A stretch of 64,000 bases of DNA from SM1-50 sp964467345 (GTDB lineage Archaea; Thermoplasmatota; E2; DHVEG-1): positions 4,178-68,177 of the forward strand of contig CAYXPY010000010.1 of the NCBI GenBank assembly GCA_964467345.1. The letters are read 5' to 3'. Both the position numbers and the translations under genes were made by a program. How positions within the stretch are numbered: the stretch's first letter is position 1; each line of letters starts with the position of its first letter. The notes under the pieces are model-generated. The model did not search any database, was not told the DNA's origin, and worked only from the letters and a program-made list of their open reading frames with translations. Below, in pieces: positions 1 to 7,245 of the stretch.

Positions 1-742
1 CGATGAGGTATTCAGCGTTGATTCCTTGTTCTGTAAAAATCTGAAACGCATTGTTTAGGTTCTTTTCCTGAGCGGGGTTCACCCAGCTTTCCGCCGGGGG
101 CCTGGTTGGAATGGAAAGATAGCTCTTATCTGATTGGATACTTCCAATGAACGTGGCAACCATTGTTTGTCCTTCAGCAGCTTCATTGACATCCTGAAGG
201 AGCATGGTTTCAGTAGTCAAAGTACCAGAAAAAGAGTCTGAAAAATCTCGTATCCCTTGTAAGATCTCCTCTAGTTGTAGGGAACGATGTGGTCTATTGA
301 TACGTCGCCATATCCCCTGATCGATTGTATCTACCTTTAGACTCACCCAGTCTGCATTACACAAATCATCTTTGACATCGTTTTTCCAGAGTAACGATGA
401 GTTCGTGATGACTGCTATCTTCAATCCGAGGGATTGAAGCATTTTGATTTCTTCGCCAATGTTACGATCCAGCGTTGGTTCGCCATCAGCAACGAAAGTA
501 AGATAATCGATGGATTCTTTTTTTTGTTTTGCTGCTTGAATTTTTTGTTCCACAGCATCAAAGATTTCCTGCGGTTTATAAAATGCTATGCGTGTAATCT
601 GTACATCGTATGTTCTTCCAAGCTGACAATAGATACAGGAATAGGAGCATTTTTTTGGTGGAATGTTGTTGATTCCAATGCTTTGCCCTAAGCGTCGCGA
701 GGGTACAGGACCAAACGCTATGCTGTTGATGGCTTCAGTCAT
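1..742 (-). CDS. Radical SAM protein, N-terminal 247 residues (cut by window edge)
   Basis: Translating the minus strand from an ATG at 742 gives an open frame to the window edge, so the C-terminus is missing. It opens with a conserved GPVPSRRLG stretch and a radical SAM cluster motif Cys32-x3-Cys36-x2-Cys39 (CSYSCIYCQ), followed by a DGEPTLD motif near residues 86-92 that fits the SAM-binding GE motif. This matches the COG0731-like radical SAM family, whose substrates are mostly unknown. The start codon overlaps the stop of the upstream methyltransferase gene (ATGA), so the two are probably translationally coupled. It is the last visible gene of the long minus-strand operon. The family is clear; the reaction is not. 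Confidence 0.88.
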   Translation of the reverse strand, partial: MTEAINSIAFGPVPSRRLGQSIGINNIPPKKCSYSCIYCQLGRTYDVQITRIAFYKPQEIFDAVEQKIQAAKQKKESIDYLTFVADGEPTLDRNIGEEIKMLQSLGLKIAVITNSSLLWKNDVKDDLCNADWVSLKVDTIDQGIWRRINRPHRSLQLEEILQGIRDFSDSFSGTLTTETMLLQDVNEAAEGQTMVATFIGSIQSDKSYLSIPTRPPAESWVNPAQEKNLNNAFQIFTEQGINAEYLI

Positions 743-1362
743 CGTTTCTCCCCCGTGACCACATACAGGCTTGCTACGCTTTTTTCCGTGGTAGCAACGA
801 TGCCTTCTGGTGTGATGCCCAAGAAATATTCCTGATTATCTATCTGAAAATATTCTGATATTCTCTGTTGGATTTCTTCGATGTTCTTATGCTTAATATT
901 GTGTCGTATATAGGATGTTGGAACGTTGAATCTTTCGTGGAAATACCATGAATCTGGGTTCAACATAAGAACAAGGAGTCTTCCATTTTCCCTGAGGACC
1001 CGAGAGGATTCTTGGAGCGTTTTTTCATTGTTCTGGATAAATTCGAGCGCGGTGACAAAAATGACAGCATCAAAACATCTATCCTTAAATGCCAGATTCA
1101 ACGCATCCCCTTGTACCAGCGTAAAACCTTTGGGGGCTTGTGTCATCATTTCTTTGGAATTATCCAGGCCTATGATTGTGGTCGTAGGAAGGTTTTTTTG
1201 AAGTCGTGCTTCTATTATCCCCGGACCACAGCCGATACTTAAGATGGTTCGGCAACCTACTAATCGTTCACCGATGAACTGGGCCTCTTGCTTTAATATG
1301 GTACTACCAAGCGAAGTGGAATAAAATTGCATATATTTCCGTGCATCATTTTCAGTTACCAT
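739..1362 (-). CDS. Class I SAM-dependent methyltransferase
   Basis: This 207-residue protein has a Rossmann methyltransferase fold. Motif I is LSIGCGPG (41-48), an acidic residue ends beta-2 (LD at 66-67), GDAL follows at 85-88, and the DAVIF strand with ALEF follows near 98-107. This is the Methyltransf_11/UbiE-like pattern, which does not identify a substrate. It overlaps the downstream radical SAM gene by 4 bp and sits 21 bp from the DUF488 gene. The pairing with a radical SAM enzyme could mean a joint modification or a cobalamin/metal-linked step, but that is inference. Confidence 0.85.
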   Translation of the reverse strand: MVTENDARKYMQFYSTSLGSTILKQEAQFIGERLVGCRTILSIGCGPGIIEARLQKNLPTTTIIGLDNSKEMMTQAPKGFTLVQGDALNLAFKDRCFDAVIFVTALEFIQNNEKTLQESSRVLRENGRLLVLMLNPDSWYFHERFNVPTSYIRHNIKHKNIEEIQQRISEYFQIDNQEYFLGITPEGIVATTEKSVASLYVVTGEKR

Positions 1363-1383
1363 AGGATCTAACGTCTTTTTTTA

Positions 1384-1746
1384 TCATTCATTCAAATGTT
1401 GAATCATATCCATGAGAATAAAGCGATGACAAGGGGTTTTTCCACAGTAACAGTACAGAAACACATCTTGTTTTTCAGCAAGCATTTTGAGTTCCCGTAA
1501 CTTGTTCATAACAAGGGGGTTTGAACGGATCTCAGCGCGGTATCGTTTTTCAAAATCTGTTTGTTTCCATGCTTTTTTTCTTGCCTCTGATTCAGCAAGC
1601 CCGTCTTGTATCAGCGCATTTTTTATCTCATTGAATTCTTTTAATAATCGTTCGGATGGAGAAAACATACTTGGATACCCAACCGCTACTTTGATTGAGT
1701 TTTGTGGTATGTTTTTTAGATTTGCGACATAGGTTTCTTTGAGCAT
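1384..1746 (-). CDS. DUF488 family protein
   Basis: This 120-residue cytoplasmic protein carries the DUF488 hallmark near its C-terminus, LYCYCGKTPCHR (about 97-108). The two cysteines (101 and 106) and the CHR triad look like a metal or nucleophile site. An early YPSMFSPS stretch and a helical Lys/Arg-rich middle follow the family. A GGAG site lies 8 nt before the ATG. The biochemical function of DUF488 is not established. Its place in a metal/Fe-S operon suggests a redox or nucleotide-linked housekeeping role, but nothing in the sequence proves it. Confidence 0.8.
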   Translation of the reverse strand: MLKETYVANLKNIPQNSIKVAVGYPSMFSPSERLLKEFNEIKNALIQDGLAESEARKKAWKQTDFEKRYRAEIRSNPLVMNKLRELKMLAEKQDVFLYCYCGKTPCHRFILMDMIQHLNE

Positions 1747-1770
1747 TTCGTCTTCTCCATGACACCTTTT

Positions 1771-2418
1771 TTAGATATCCATACTTTGGCCTACCCCGCA
1801 GGGCTGGTATGCGTGTGGGCTGTGTTCTTTTATTTGTTTTTTATATTTTGTACAATGACATGGGCAAACAGATGTTAATCCATTCAGAACATGATACGAT
1901 TGAAAACCATGAAAACCACCAAGGATACCGACAATATTACCAATCTTTTGCGCAGCCAAGAGAATCGTTTCAACACCAGGATGGGAGCATCCAGTTACCA
2001 CATAGCATCCCTTTTTTCCTTCTAGGACCACTGCTTGTTCTTCAATCGGTCCTTTCAGAAGCCCGGTTGTCCATATGTCTTTACAGAGCTTCTGTGGTTT
2101 TTCAACACAGATGGTGCGCGTTGTTTCGTTGGTTGGTTCATGTTTCAGTCGGTAGATTTCGCACTTTTTCAAAAAGGGATACAATGATGGTAATCCCCCT
2201 GCATGATCTGTGTGTTCATGAGAAATCACAATTTTGTTGATTTCAGAGGGTTTTTTGTGAAGGATTGCCATGTTATGAAGAAGGATCTTCCCCTTCGCCC
2301 CCGTGTCAAACAGAATAGTATCCTGTGATGTTTCAATAAGACAGGCAAACCCCCAATCAGATTTCAAACCAATGTCTTTTGTCAATACCTCGTTATCATA
2401 CAGTATTGTTACTTTCAT
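1771..2418 (-). CDS. Metallo-beta-lactamase-fold hydrolase
   Basis: The 215-residue protein has the binuclear metal motif SHEHTDH at 66-72, a second histidine in TGCSH (142-146) and a later GGFHG at 167-171. This arrangement resembles the archaeal/bacterial group often annotated as dihydropterin-aminobenzene-phosphate synthase-like MBL proteins. The tail adds a cysteine cluster CPCHC (185-189), which may bind a metal. Proteins of this group are often encoded beside MinD/NifX-type genes in anaerobes. There is no flavodoxin or diiron oxygen-reductase domain, so it is not a flavodiiron protein. The substrate is unknown. Confidence 0.85.
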   Translation of the reverse strand: MKVTILYDNEVLTKDIGLKSDWGFACLIETSQDTILFDTGAKGKILLHNMAILHKKPSEINKIVISHEHTDHAGGLPSLYPFLKKCEIYRLKHEPTNETTRTICVEKPQKLCKDIWTTGLLKGPIEEQAVVLEGKKGCYVVTGCSHPGVETILLAAQKIGNIVGILGGFHGFQSYHVLNGLTSVCPCHCTKYKKQIKEHSPHAYQPCGVGQSMDI

Positions 2419-2427
2419 TTTTTCCCT

Positions 2428-2838
2428 TCACCTCTGCAGTTTTTTGAGCAGAGCATCGATCGTATCTTTGATGTCACTGACAGACCGAACGCCGGTGATG
2501 CTACTTTTCTTCTTCCCCTGCTGAAACACTATGAAACAAGGGATTCCTAGGATATTGTATTGCTTTGCAATGTCCTGGTAGTCTTGTATGTTAAGTTTGC
2601 CAAATGCAACTTCATTTTTGTAGAGCTTTGACAACCGCCGCAATCGAGGAGCCATTATCCGGCAGGGTGCACACCAAGGAGCCCAGAAATCCACAAGGGT
2701 CACTGGATAGGTTTGGATGAATGCATGAAAGGTGTTTGCCTGCAACGTCACCACATGGTCAGGCCAAGAAACAACAGAATTTGCTACTTTTATTGATGTT
2801 TCTGGTTTCTTACGATCAAAGAGCCCAAGCACTACCAT
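2428..2838 (-). CDS. Thioredoxin
   Basis: A 136-residue thioredoxin fold with the active site FWAPWCAPCR (51-60), so the redox pair is Cys56/Cys59 with Ala in place of the usual Gly (WCAPC). The cis-proline loop is GIPC at 99-102, with an extra cysteine at 101. It has an N-terminal extension of about 25 residues before the domain and no signal peptide, so it should be cytosolic. It lies in the metal-cluster operon and could keep the ferritin, NifX or IscU partners reduced. It could also be the electron donor for the thioredoxin-type arsenate reductase encoded at 38006; that link is inference. Confidence 0.92.
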   Translation of the reverse strand: MVVLGLFDRKKPETSIKVANSVVSWPDHVVTLQANTFHAFIQTYPVTLVDFWAPWCAPCRIMAPRLRRLSKLYKNEVAFGKLNIQDYQDIAKQYNILGIPCFIVFQQGKKKSSITGVRSVSDIKDTIDALLKKLQR

Positions 2839-2920
2839 TGTTATCCCTTCCTTTTTTGATGCTGCGCACAGGGAAATTCTTCAGCGATGAATTCTTGTGT
2901 ATCAACCGGGTTTGTCTCCA

Positions 2921-3205
2921 TTACTTACCAATCAATTCATCAACTTCTTTTTTTCCCTTTGCCAGTTCAGTTCCCTGTTCAGGATCCTCCATGAGTAACA
3001 AGGTTTGGAATTCACCGACATGAGCTTTTTCTTCTTTTGCGATATCCAAGAGTATCATCCTGATATGATCCTTTTTCGCCAAGGCTGCCATCTGCTCATA
3101 CAGATTTATCGCATCAAGCTCAGCAATAATGCCTGCTCGGAGTATCTGCCGGTCTAGAGTCTCTGCTTGTATGTTCTCAAGAACTATTGGTATTTTCGAT
3201 AGCAT
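2921..3205 (-). CDS. Encapsulin-type ferritin-like protein (EncFtn family)
   Basis: This 94-residue two-helix protein matches the encapsulated-ferritin group and the ferritin-like domain fused to the Pyrococcus encapsulin. It has AELDAINLYEQMA (28-40), then ILLDIAKEEKAHVGEF (51-66). Glu29, Glu59 and His62 keep the spacing of the ferroxidase residues Glu32/Glu62/His65 known from the Rhodospirillum protein, which acts as a ring-shaped decamer. The C-terminus stops at LIGK with no visible encapsulin-targeting peptide. No shell gene is in this window. It overlaps the upstream zinc-protein gene by 29 bp. The family call is from memory of family sequences; iron oxidation or storage is likely but untested. 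Confidence 0.85.
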   Translation of the reverse strand: MLSKIPIVLENIQAETLDRQILRAGIIAELDAINLYEQMAALAKKDHIRMILLDIAKEEKAHVGEFQTLLLMEDPEQGTELAKGKKEVDELIGK

Positions 3206-3482
3206 GTTTTCTTCCTTTTTTTAATATTTTCTCTTTTGTTTCTTTCTTTTTCTTACGTGTCTGGAAGTAAGCGTCATTTCTACATCTTTTCGTTTGTGCA
3301 TCCCAGAAGTAACATTCTTTTTTATGATTTTCACGGCCTTTGAACAAACAGGTGTTGTAAAACTCTATACCTTGGGTAATATACTCAAAGCATGCTCTAC
3401 AAACCACACTTTTCCCTCGTAGGGGATGACTGTATCCTTCGTAGAGACGAAGTTTCTTCCCACATTCACTACAACTACTCAT
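3177..3482 (-). CDS. Small cysteine-rich zinc-binding protein
   Basis: The 101-residue protein begins with CSECGKKL (4-11) and a later VVCRACF, forming a four-cysteine zinc ribbon. It continues with a second Cys region (CLFKG, ECYFWD, RCRND), so up to eight cysteines could hold two metal sites. The C-terminus is very Lys-rich. A strong GGAGG site precedes the ATG. It overlaps the IscU-like gene by 8 bp upstream and the ferritin-like gene by 29 bp downstream, so it is part of the same transcript. No named family is recognised. It may be an iron-sulfur or zinc chaperone, or a nucleic-acid binder. Confidence 0.75.
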   Translation of the reverse strand: MSSCSECGKKLRLYEGYSHPLRGKSVVCRACFEYITQGIEFYNTCLFKGRENHKKECYFWDAQTKRCRNDAYFQTRKKKKETKEKILKKGRKHAIENTNSS

Positions 3483-3918
3483 TTCCTTCCTCCCGTGGTT
3501 TATATGTTTTTAGTGCTTGATGCAAGGCACTTACCGCTAGAAGAGCACAATGAAGATGTGCCTGTGGGAGACCTCCCAAGGCATCAACCAACTGTGTCTC
3601 GTTGATACCTACTGCATCCTTTGTTGTTTTTCCAATAATCATTTTTATCAATCTGTTCCCAGAAGCAAGGGTCGCACCACACCCATCGGTCCAAAACCGT
3701 GCGTCTTTTATTTTCAGATTCACGATCCGCAGGGTCACCTTCATCGTATCCCCACAGGGTCCCTTGATTACCCCTATTGCATCTGGTTGCTTGAGAATCC
3801 CAAACTTGGTGGGATTTCGATATTCTCGAATGACTGTTGTTGAATATGTCTTTTCTTCATCATCGTGTATTTTCCTCTGGAGCTTTTTGACAAGTTCATC
3901 CAGCTGATCTTTACCCAT
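3475..3918 (-). CDS. IscU/NifU-like Fe-S cluster scaffold
   Basis: A 147-residue scaffold protein with the three conserved cysteines in context: GPCGD (Cys55, Asp57), DGCGAT (Cys80) and LHCALLA (Cys124). The Asp after the first Cys is the residue that controls cluster transfer in IscU. There is no C-terminal Nfu domain, so it corresponds to the N-terminal half of NifU. No cysteine desulfurase or ferredoxin neighbour of the ISC type is present. Instead it is joined by 8-bp overlaps to a ferredoxin-MinD ATPase and a zinc protein. It probably supplies or receives clusters for the MinD/NifX proteins of this operon. Confidence 0.9.
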   Translation of the reverse strand: MGKDQLDELVKKLQRKIHDDEEKTYSTTVIREYRNPTKFGILKQPDAIGVIKGPCGDTMKVTLRIVNLKIKDARFWTDGCGATLASGNRLIKMIIGKTTKDAVGINETQLVDALGGLPQAHLHCALLAVSALHQALKTYKPREEGNE

Positions 3919-4780
3919 TCAGATGCAGCACCTCCAAGATTTTCTTCCACATAACACGCAGATCCTTGGATACTGTTCCATCTGAAAACTCAATGATGCT
4001 TTGTTCATGAATCATGGCCTGTGTTATCGTCGTATCATAGGGGAGTATGCCTACAATCGGAATTGAATTCTGTTCACAATACTGCTGAATCTCGGTGGTG
4101 TTCTCCGGGTTGATCGTCGATTTGTTGATACAGACGACCGCAGGGATACGGAAATGGTGTGCGACGTCGATCACCCGCTGGAGGTCATGGATAGCTGAGA
4201 GTGTTGGTTCGGTTACGATTACTACAAGATCAACACCGGTGATAGATGCGATCACCGGACATCCGATCCCTGGTGGACCATCGATGATGATGAGGTTTTT
4301 TTCCTGCTGTCTGGCGATATCATGCGCAAGGGTTCTCACCAGTGTCACCAGTTTACCAGAGGCTTCTTCTGCGGTGTGTAAGGCAGCATGTACCAGGGGT
4401 CCAAATCGTGTCTCAGAAAGATACGCAACACCAGACTGCCTGTCGACCATTGTGATAGCATGCACAGGGCAGACGAAGGCACAGACGCCACAGCCTTCAC
4501 AGGATTGTTTCCTGAGCTGGATGTTTTCATCAATAGCATGAAAACGACAGGAATCATGACATTTTTTACAATCTATGCAAAGAGTGCTATCAATCGATGC
4601 TATCTTAAGACCATAGAAGAGTAGTGTTGTTTTGACCGTTGGTTTTAGGAGAAGATGAAGATCCGCTGCGTCAACATCGCAATCTGCAAACACGGTATCT
4701 TTTGCTAGGCTTGCAAAGGCTGCGGTAAGGGAGGTTTTCCCGGTGCCGCCTTTCCCACTGATGACCGTCAGTTCTTTCAT
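3911..4780 (-). CDS. MinD/ParA-type ATPase with inserted 2[4Fe-4S] ferredoxin domain (A)
   Basis: The 289-residue protein is a deviant-Walker P-loop ATPase (GKGGTGKT, 9-16) with a bacterial-type ferredoxin inserted after the first strand. One set is Cys68, 71, 74, 78 (CIDCKKCHDSC) and the second Cys94, 97, 100, 104 (CEGCGVCAFVC). An IIDGPPGIGCP stretch is the Walker B-like region with a conserved cysteine. Such ATPases occur as tandem pairs in anaerobes, including the orange-protein (Orp) operons of Desulfovibrio, where they partner NifX-type proteins. It is translationally coupled (ATGA) to its paralogue. It likely couples ATP binding to cluster assembly or transfer; this is inference. Confidence 0.92.
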   Translation of the reverse strand: MKELTVISGKGGTGKTSLTAAFASLAKDTVFADCDVDAADLHLLLKPTVKTTLLFYGLKIASIDSTLCIDCKKCHDSCRFHAIDENIQLRKQSCEGCGVCAFVCPVHAITMVDRQSGVAYLSETRFGPLVHAALHTAEEASGKLVTLVRTLAHDIARQQEKNLIIIDGPPGIGCPVIASITGVDLVVIVTEPTLSAIHDLQRVIDVAHHFRIPAVVCINKSTINPENTTEIQQYCEQNSIPIVGILPYDTTITQAMIHEQSIIEFSDGTVSKDLRVMWKKILEVLHLNG

Positions 4781-5613
4781 TTCCTCACATCCGCTTTGAT
4801 TCGGTTGAAAAGAAGTGCGAACATCTCATGCCATTCATATGCCTCGTGTACGAGTGCAATACCTTTTGAATAGAGGAAAGCGATTTTCTGTCGTTCAGGG
4901 ATTTTTAACAGAACAGGTATTTTTTCTTCTTTACAATACGTTTCTATTCTTGTATCTCCAATCCCATCACGATTAATGACAACCCCAAAAGGAATACGCA
5001 GATGTTTCACAACTTCTATGGCAAGTGTAAGGTCATGCAGGCCAAATGGTGTTGGTTCGGTAACAAGGAGACAATAGTCTGAACCGCTGATTGATTCAAT
5101 CACTGGACATGATGTACCAGGGGGAGCATCGATGATGACATCCTTGTTTGTATCGATTTTTCTTTTCAATGCCTTTATGACCGGGACGGCTTGTGATTCT
5201 CCGATGTTTAACATCCCTTGATACACATCAATCCCCTTGATTTTCCCATAATCGATACTGCCAATCACCCGCTGCTTCCATGTAATCGCATTCTTTGGAC
5301 AGACCAATTGACAGCCACCACAGGAGTGACATAATTCAGGAAAAATGAGTACCTTTGAACGGACCACGGCTAAGGCGTTATACGCACAGAATTCAGCGCA
5401 CTTCCCGCAATAGTCACAACGCTCTGTGTCAATCTTCGGGATTGTTTTTGAGACGTTCTCATGTTTTTTGATGGTTGCCTGTAAGAAGATATTTGCGTTT
5501 GGTTCTTCGACGTCGCAGTCGAGAAACTGGCCATTTCCAATGCTTAATGCGATGTTTGTTGCCACGGTGGTTTTCCCGGTTCCTCCCTTCCCGCTGGCAA
5601 CAGAGAGTATCAT
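4777..5613 (-). CDS. MinD/ParA-type ATPase with inserted 2[4Fe-4S] ferredoxin domain (B)
   Basis: Paralogue of the downstream protein: 278 residues, P-loop GKGGTGKT (8-15), ferredoxin insert with Cys66, 69, 72, 76 and Cys95, 98, 101, 105, and a PPGTSCP stretch near the Walker B strand. The last Cys of each set is followed by Pro or Ala as in 2[4Fe-4S] ferredoxins. It overlaps both neighbours by 4 bp (ATGA), so carbonic anhydrase, ATPase B and ATPase A are probably made together. The pair may form a heterodimer, since ParA/MinD ATPases work as dimers; that is inference. Confidence 0.92.
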   Translation of the reverse strand: MILSVASGKGGTGKTTVATNIALSIGNGQFLDCDVEEPNANIFLQATIKKHENVSKTIPKIDTERCDYCGKCAEFCAYNALAVVRSKVLIFPELCHSCGGCQLVCPKNAITWKQRVIGSIDYGKIKGIDVYQGMLNIGESQAVPVIKALKRKIDTNKDVIIDAPPGTSCPVIESISGSDYCLLVTEPTPFGLHDLTLAIEVVKHLRIPFGVVINRDGIGDTRIETYCKEEKIPVLLKIPERQKIAFLYSKGIALVHEAYEWHEMFALLFNRIKADVRK

Positions 5614-6158
5614 TTCTCCGTCATCCCCAACGGGTTTATCTCTTTGAGGGAAGAAGGAAGACGGTTCTTGGCAAGATCAGCATATATCTTTTTGTATTCG
5701 GTCCATTGTTTCTCGTACTCGGCGGTTATCTGTGCAACGATTTTTGCGGGGATGCCAACCGTAATGGATTTCCCAGGGATTATTGTTTTATTTTTCACTA
5801 CGGCGCCCTCAGCAATGACTGCCCATTCCCCGATCTCTGCATAGTCACTGACGATCGCCCCCATACCGATGACTACCCAATCATGAAGAATGGCATTATG
5901 GATGATGGCACCATGTCCAATGGTCACCATATCGCCGATACTGGTTTTTTCACCGGGTCTGGCATGGATGACGACGTTTTCTTCGACTGCGGTCTGGTTG
6001 CCTATTTGTATTGTACCGTAGTCAGCTCGAATGCGAGCCCCCGGTCCCACATAGCAATCCTCCCCGATGGTGACCTCTCCTATGATGTCCGCTGAGGGGT
6101 ACACAAATGTTCCTTTTCCTATGCGTGGTTTTTTATTTTCAAATTCATAGATGGTCAT
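5610..6158 (-). CDS. Gamma-class carbonic anhydrase family protein
   Basis: The 182-residue left-handed beta-helix protein shows hexapeptide repeats and the three zinc/iron histidines in order: His65 (VIHARPG), His82 and His87 (IGHGAIIHNA). The 17-residue gap between the first two matches the short CamH-like form, which lacks the acidic loop of the Methanosarcina Cam enzyme. It has no signal peptide, so it is cytosolic. A GGAGGAAGG ribosome site precedes the ATG. Carbonic anhydrases of this type can be real or can bind other ligands. Its place at the head of the MinD ATPase pair is unexplained. Confidence 0.9.
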   Translation of the reverse strand: MTIYEFENKKPRIGKGTFVYPSADIIGEVTIGEDCYVGPGARIRADYGTIQIGNQTAVEENVVIHARPGEKTSIGDMVTIGHGAIIHNAILHDWVVIGMGAIVSDYAEIGEWAVIAEGAVVKNKTIIPGKSITVGIPAKIVAQITAEYEKQWTEYKKIYADLAKNRLPSSLKEINPLGMTEK

Positions 6159-6203
6159 GGATCCTTCCTCCTGCGATAGAGATTTGAGTGTATGGTCTGA
6201 TTG

Positions 6204-6605
6204 TTATCGGCAGTGTTCTCCCTGGTGTTCATGATGATGTTGATCCCGAAACGCGTGGCTTGCGCATGCGTCACCAGCACCTGCTTTTTGGAGACGTCCT
6301 TGTCTGAACGCGGCAATTGCATCTTTGACGGTCCCGGTGGCGCCGATGTATACATCGATTCCGGTTTCTGCGAACATGCTGATGGCACGTCGACCGAGTC
6401 CTCGGCATACCAGGACCTGGACTCCTTCCCGGGCCATGATCTCTGGTGGATATCCCACCCCGCCCATGTGTTCACTTGTGTTTTGTACGACTTTCACATC
6501 ATTGGTCTCCAGGTCCACAATCGTGTAGGTGGGGACTCTGCCAAAATGTTCGCCGACAACATCGTCCAGCCCGTGGTCTCCCATTGTTGGGATGCATACT
6601 TTCAT
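6204..6605 (-). CDS. NifX/NifB-type (orange-protein-like) cofactor-binding protein 1
   Basis: This 133-residue protein has the dinitrogenase iron-molybdenum cofactor domain (Nitro_FeMo-Co): an ICIP-like start, DDVVGEHFGRVPTY and VLVCRGLGRRAI. It ends in a histidine- and cysteine-rich tail (about 113-133: Cys, His and HHHEH) that could bind metal. This fold includes NifX/NifY and the Mo-Cu orange protein of sulfate reducers. No nifHDK genes are here, so nitrogen fixation is not implied. The ATG overlaps the TAA of the paralogue upstream by one base. It probably carries a heterometal cluster served by the MinD-type ATPases. Confidence 0.9.
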   Translation of the reverse strand: MKVCIPTMGDHGLDDVVGEHFGRVPTYTIVDLETNDVKVVQNTSEHMGGVGYPPEIMAREGVQVLVCRGLGRRAISMFAETGIDVYIGATGTVKDAIAAFRQGRLQKAGAGDACASHAFRDQHHHEHQGEHCR

Positions 6606-6979
6606 TACTTTCTGTCTCCTATTCCTGCGTGACTTTCTACATTTGCTGATCCTGTTTCTTGGAGGGTTCCTTTCTGGTATTTCTCAAATGCTTCACGGAT
6701 CGTCCCCTGGGCTCCTGTGAACACTCTGATACCTGCTGCTTGAAGGATTTGAAACGCATTTGGTCCGATATTGCCTGTTATGACGACGTCTACTTTTTCT
6801 TTTGTCACGATTTGGGCTGCTTGAATCCCAGCACCGCCTGATGAGAGGGTCGCCTCGTTTGAAAGCGTTTTTATTTGCATGGTGTCGTTATCGATGATTA
6901 CGAAATAGTGACATCTCCCGAACCGTTGGTCAACATCTGCCTCAAGAGTATTTCCTGTTGATGATACACATATTTTCAT
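6605..6979 (-). CDS. NifX/NifB-type (orange-protein-like) cofactor-binding protein 2
   Basis: The frame is open back to 7195, but the domain begins at MKICVSSTGNTLEADVDQRFG, so the ATG at 6979 is chosen, giving 124 residues. Features of the NifX-like fold are the DQRFGRCHYFVI strand, GGAGIQAAQ and VVITGNIGPNAF. A single Cys lies in the RFGRC motif. The longer frame upstream would overlap the zinc-ribbon gene and looks like a shadow. It forms a tandem pair with the following gene, separated by a TAATG overlap, so the two may act as a heterodimer. Confidence 0.9.
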   Translation of the reverse strand: MKICVSSTGNTLEADVDQRFGRCHYFVIIDNDTMQIKTLSNEATLSSGGAGIQAAQIVTKEKVDVVITGNIGPNAFQILQAAGIRVFTGAQGTIREAFEKYQKGTLQETGSANVESHAGIGDRK

Positions 6980-7041
6980 GATTATTTCCGCCTCATTTAC
7001 TTCTTGTTTTTTTGATTTCAGTATCGTCCCGTTGTTTATGA

Positions 7042-7245
7042 CTACGAGCGGGTCATGAGTGTTCCGCACTGGGGACATTTTTTCGTATAGCAGGGAACAC
7101 CTCGTTGGTGAGGTTCCCGATGACCACAGTTTGGACAGAGACATTCCCCGCCGGGGCCGATACCGTATCCGCCACCAAGGCCTCGGCCTCCACATCGCCC
7201 GAAGCCTCCTCCGCCACCTCGTCCTCTTGGCATCGCCTCGTTCAT
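7042..7245 (-). CDS. Gly-rich zinc-ribbon small protein
   Basis: This 67-residue protein has an Arg/Gly-rich first half and a C-terminal zinc ribbon, Cys37-x2-Cys40 and Cys57-x2-Cys60, with further Cys at 18, 35 and 52. The end, CPNCGHREPHQRG and KKCPQCGT, recurs in small proteins next to NifX and Mrp genes in anaerobes, from my memory of such loci. The ATG overlaps the stop of the Mrp gene. It may be a metal-handling accessory of the cluster-carrying proteins; no biochemical role is known to me. Confidence 0.82.
   Translation of the reverse strand: MNEAMPRGRGGGGGFGRCGGRGLGGGYGIGPGGECLCPNCGHREPHQRGVPCYTKKCPQCGTLMTRS

Noticed and set aside
4095..4541. 148-codon plus-strand frame within ferredoxin-MinD ATPase A
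   Set aside because: Its composition is that of an antisense shadow, and the minus-strand protein has all family motifs.
6980..7195. N-terminal extension of the second NifX-type protein
   Set aside because: It would overlap the zinc-ribbon gene, is Arg/Trp-rich and precedes a good domain start at 6979.
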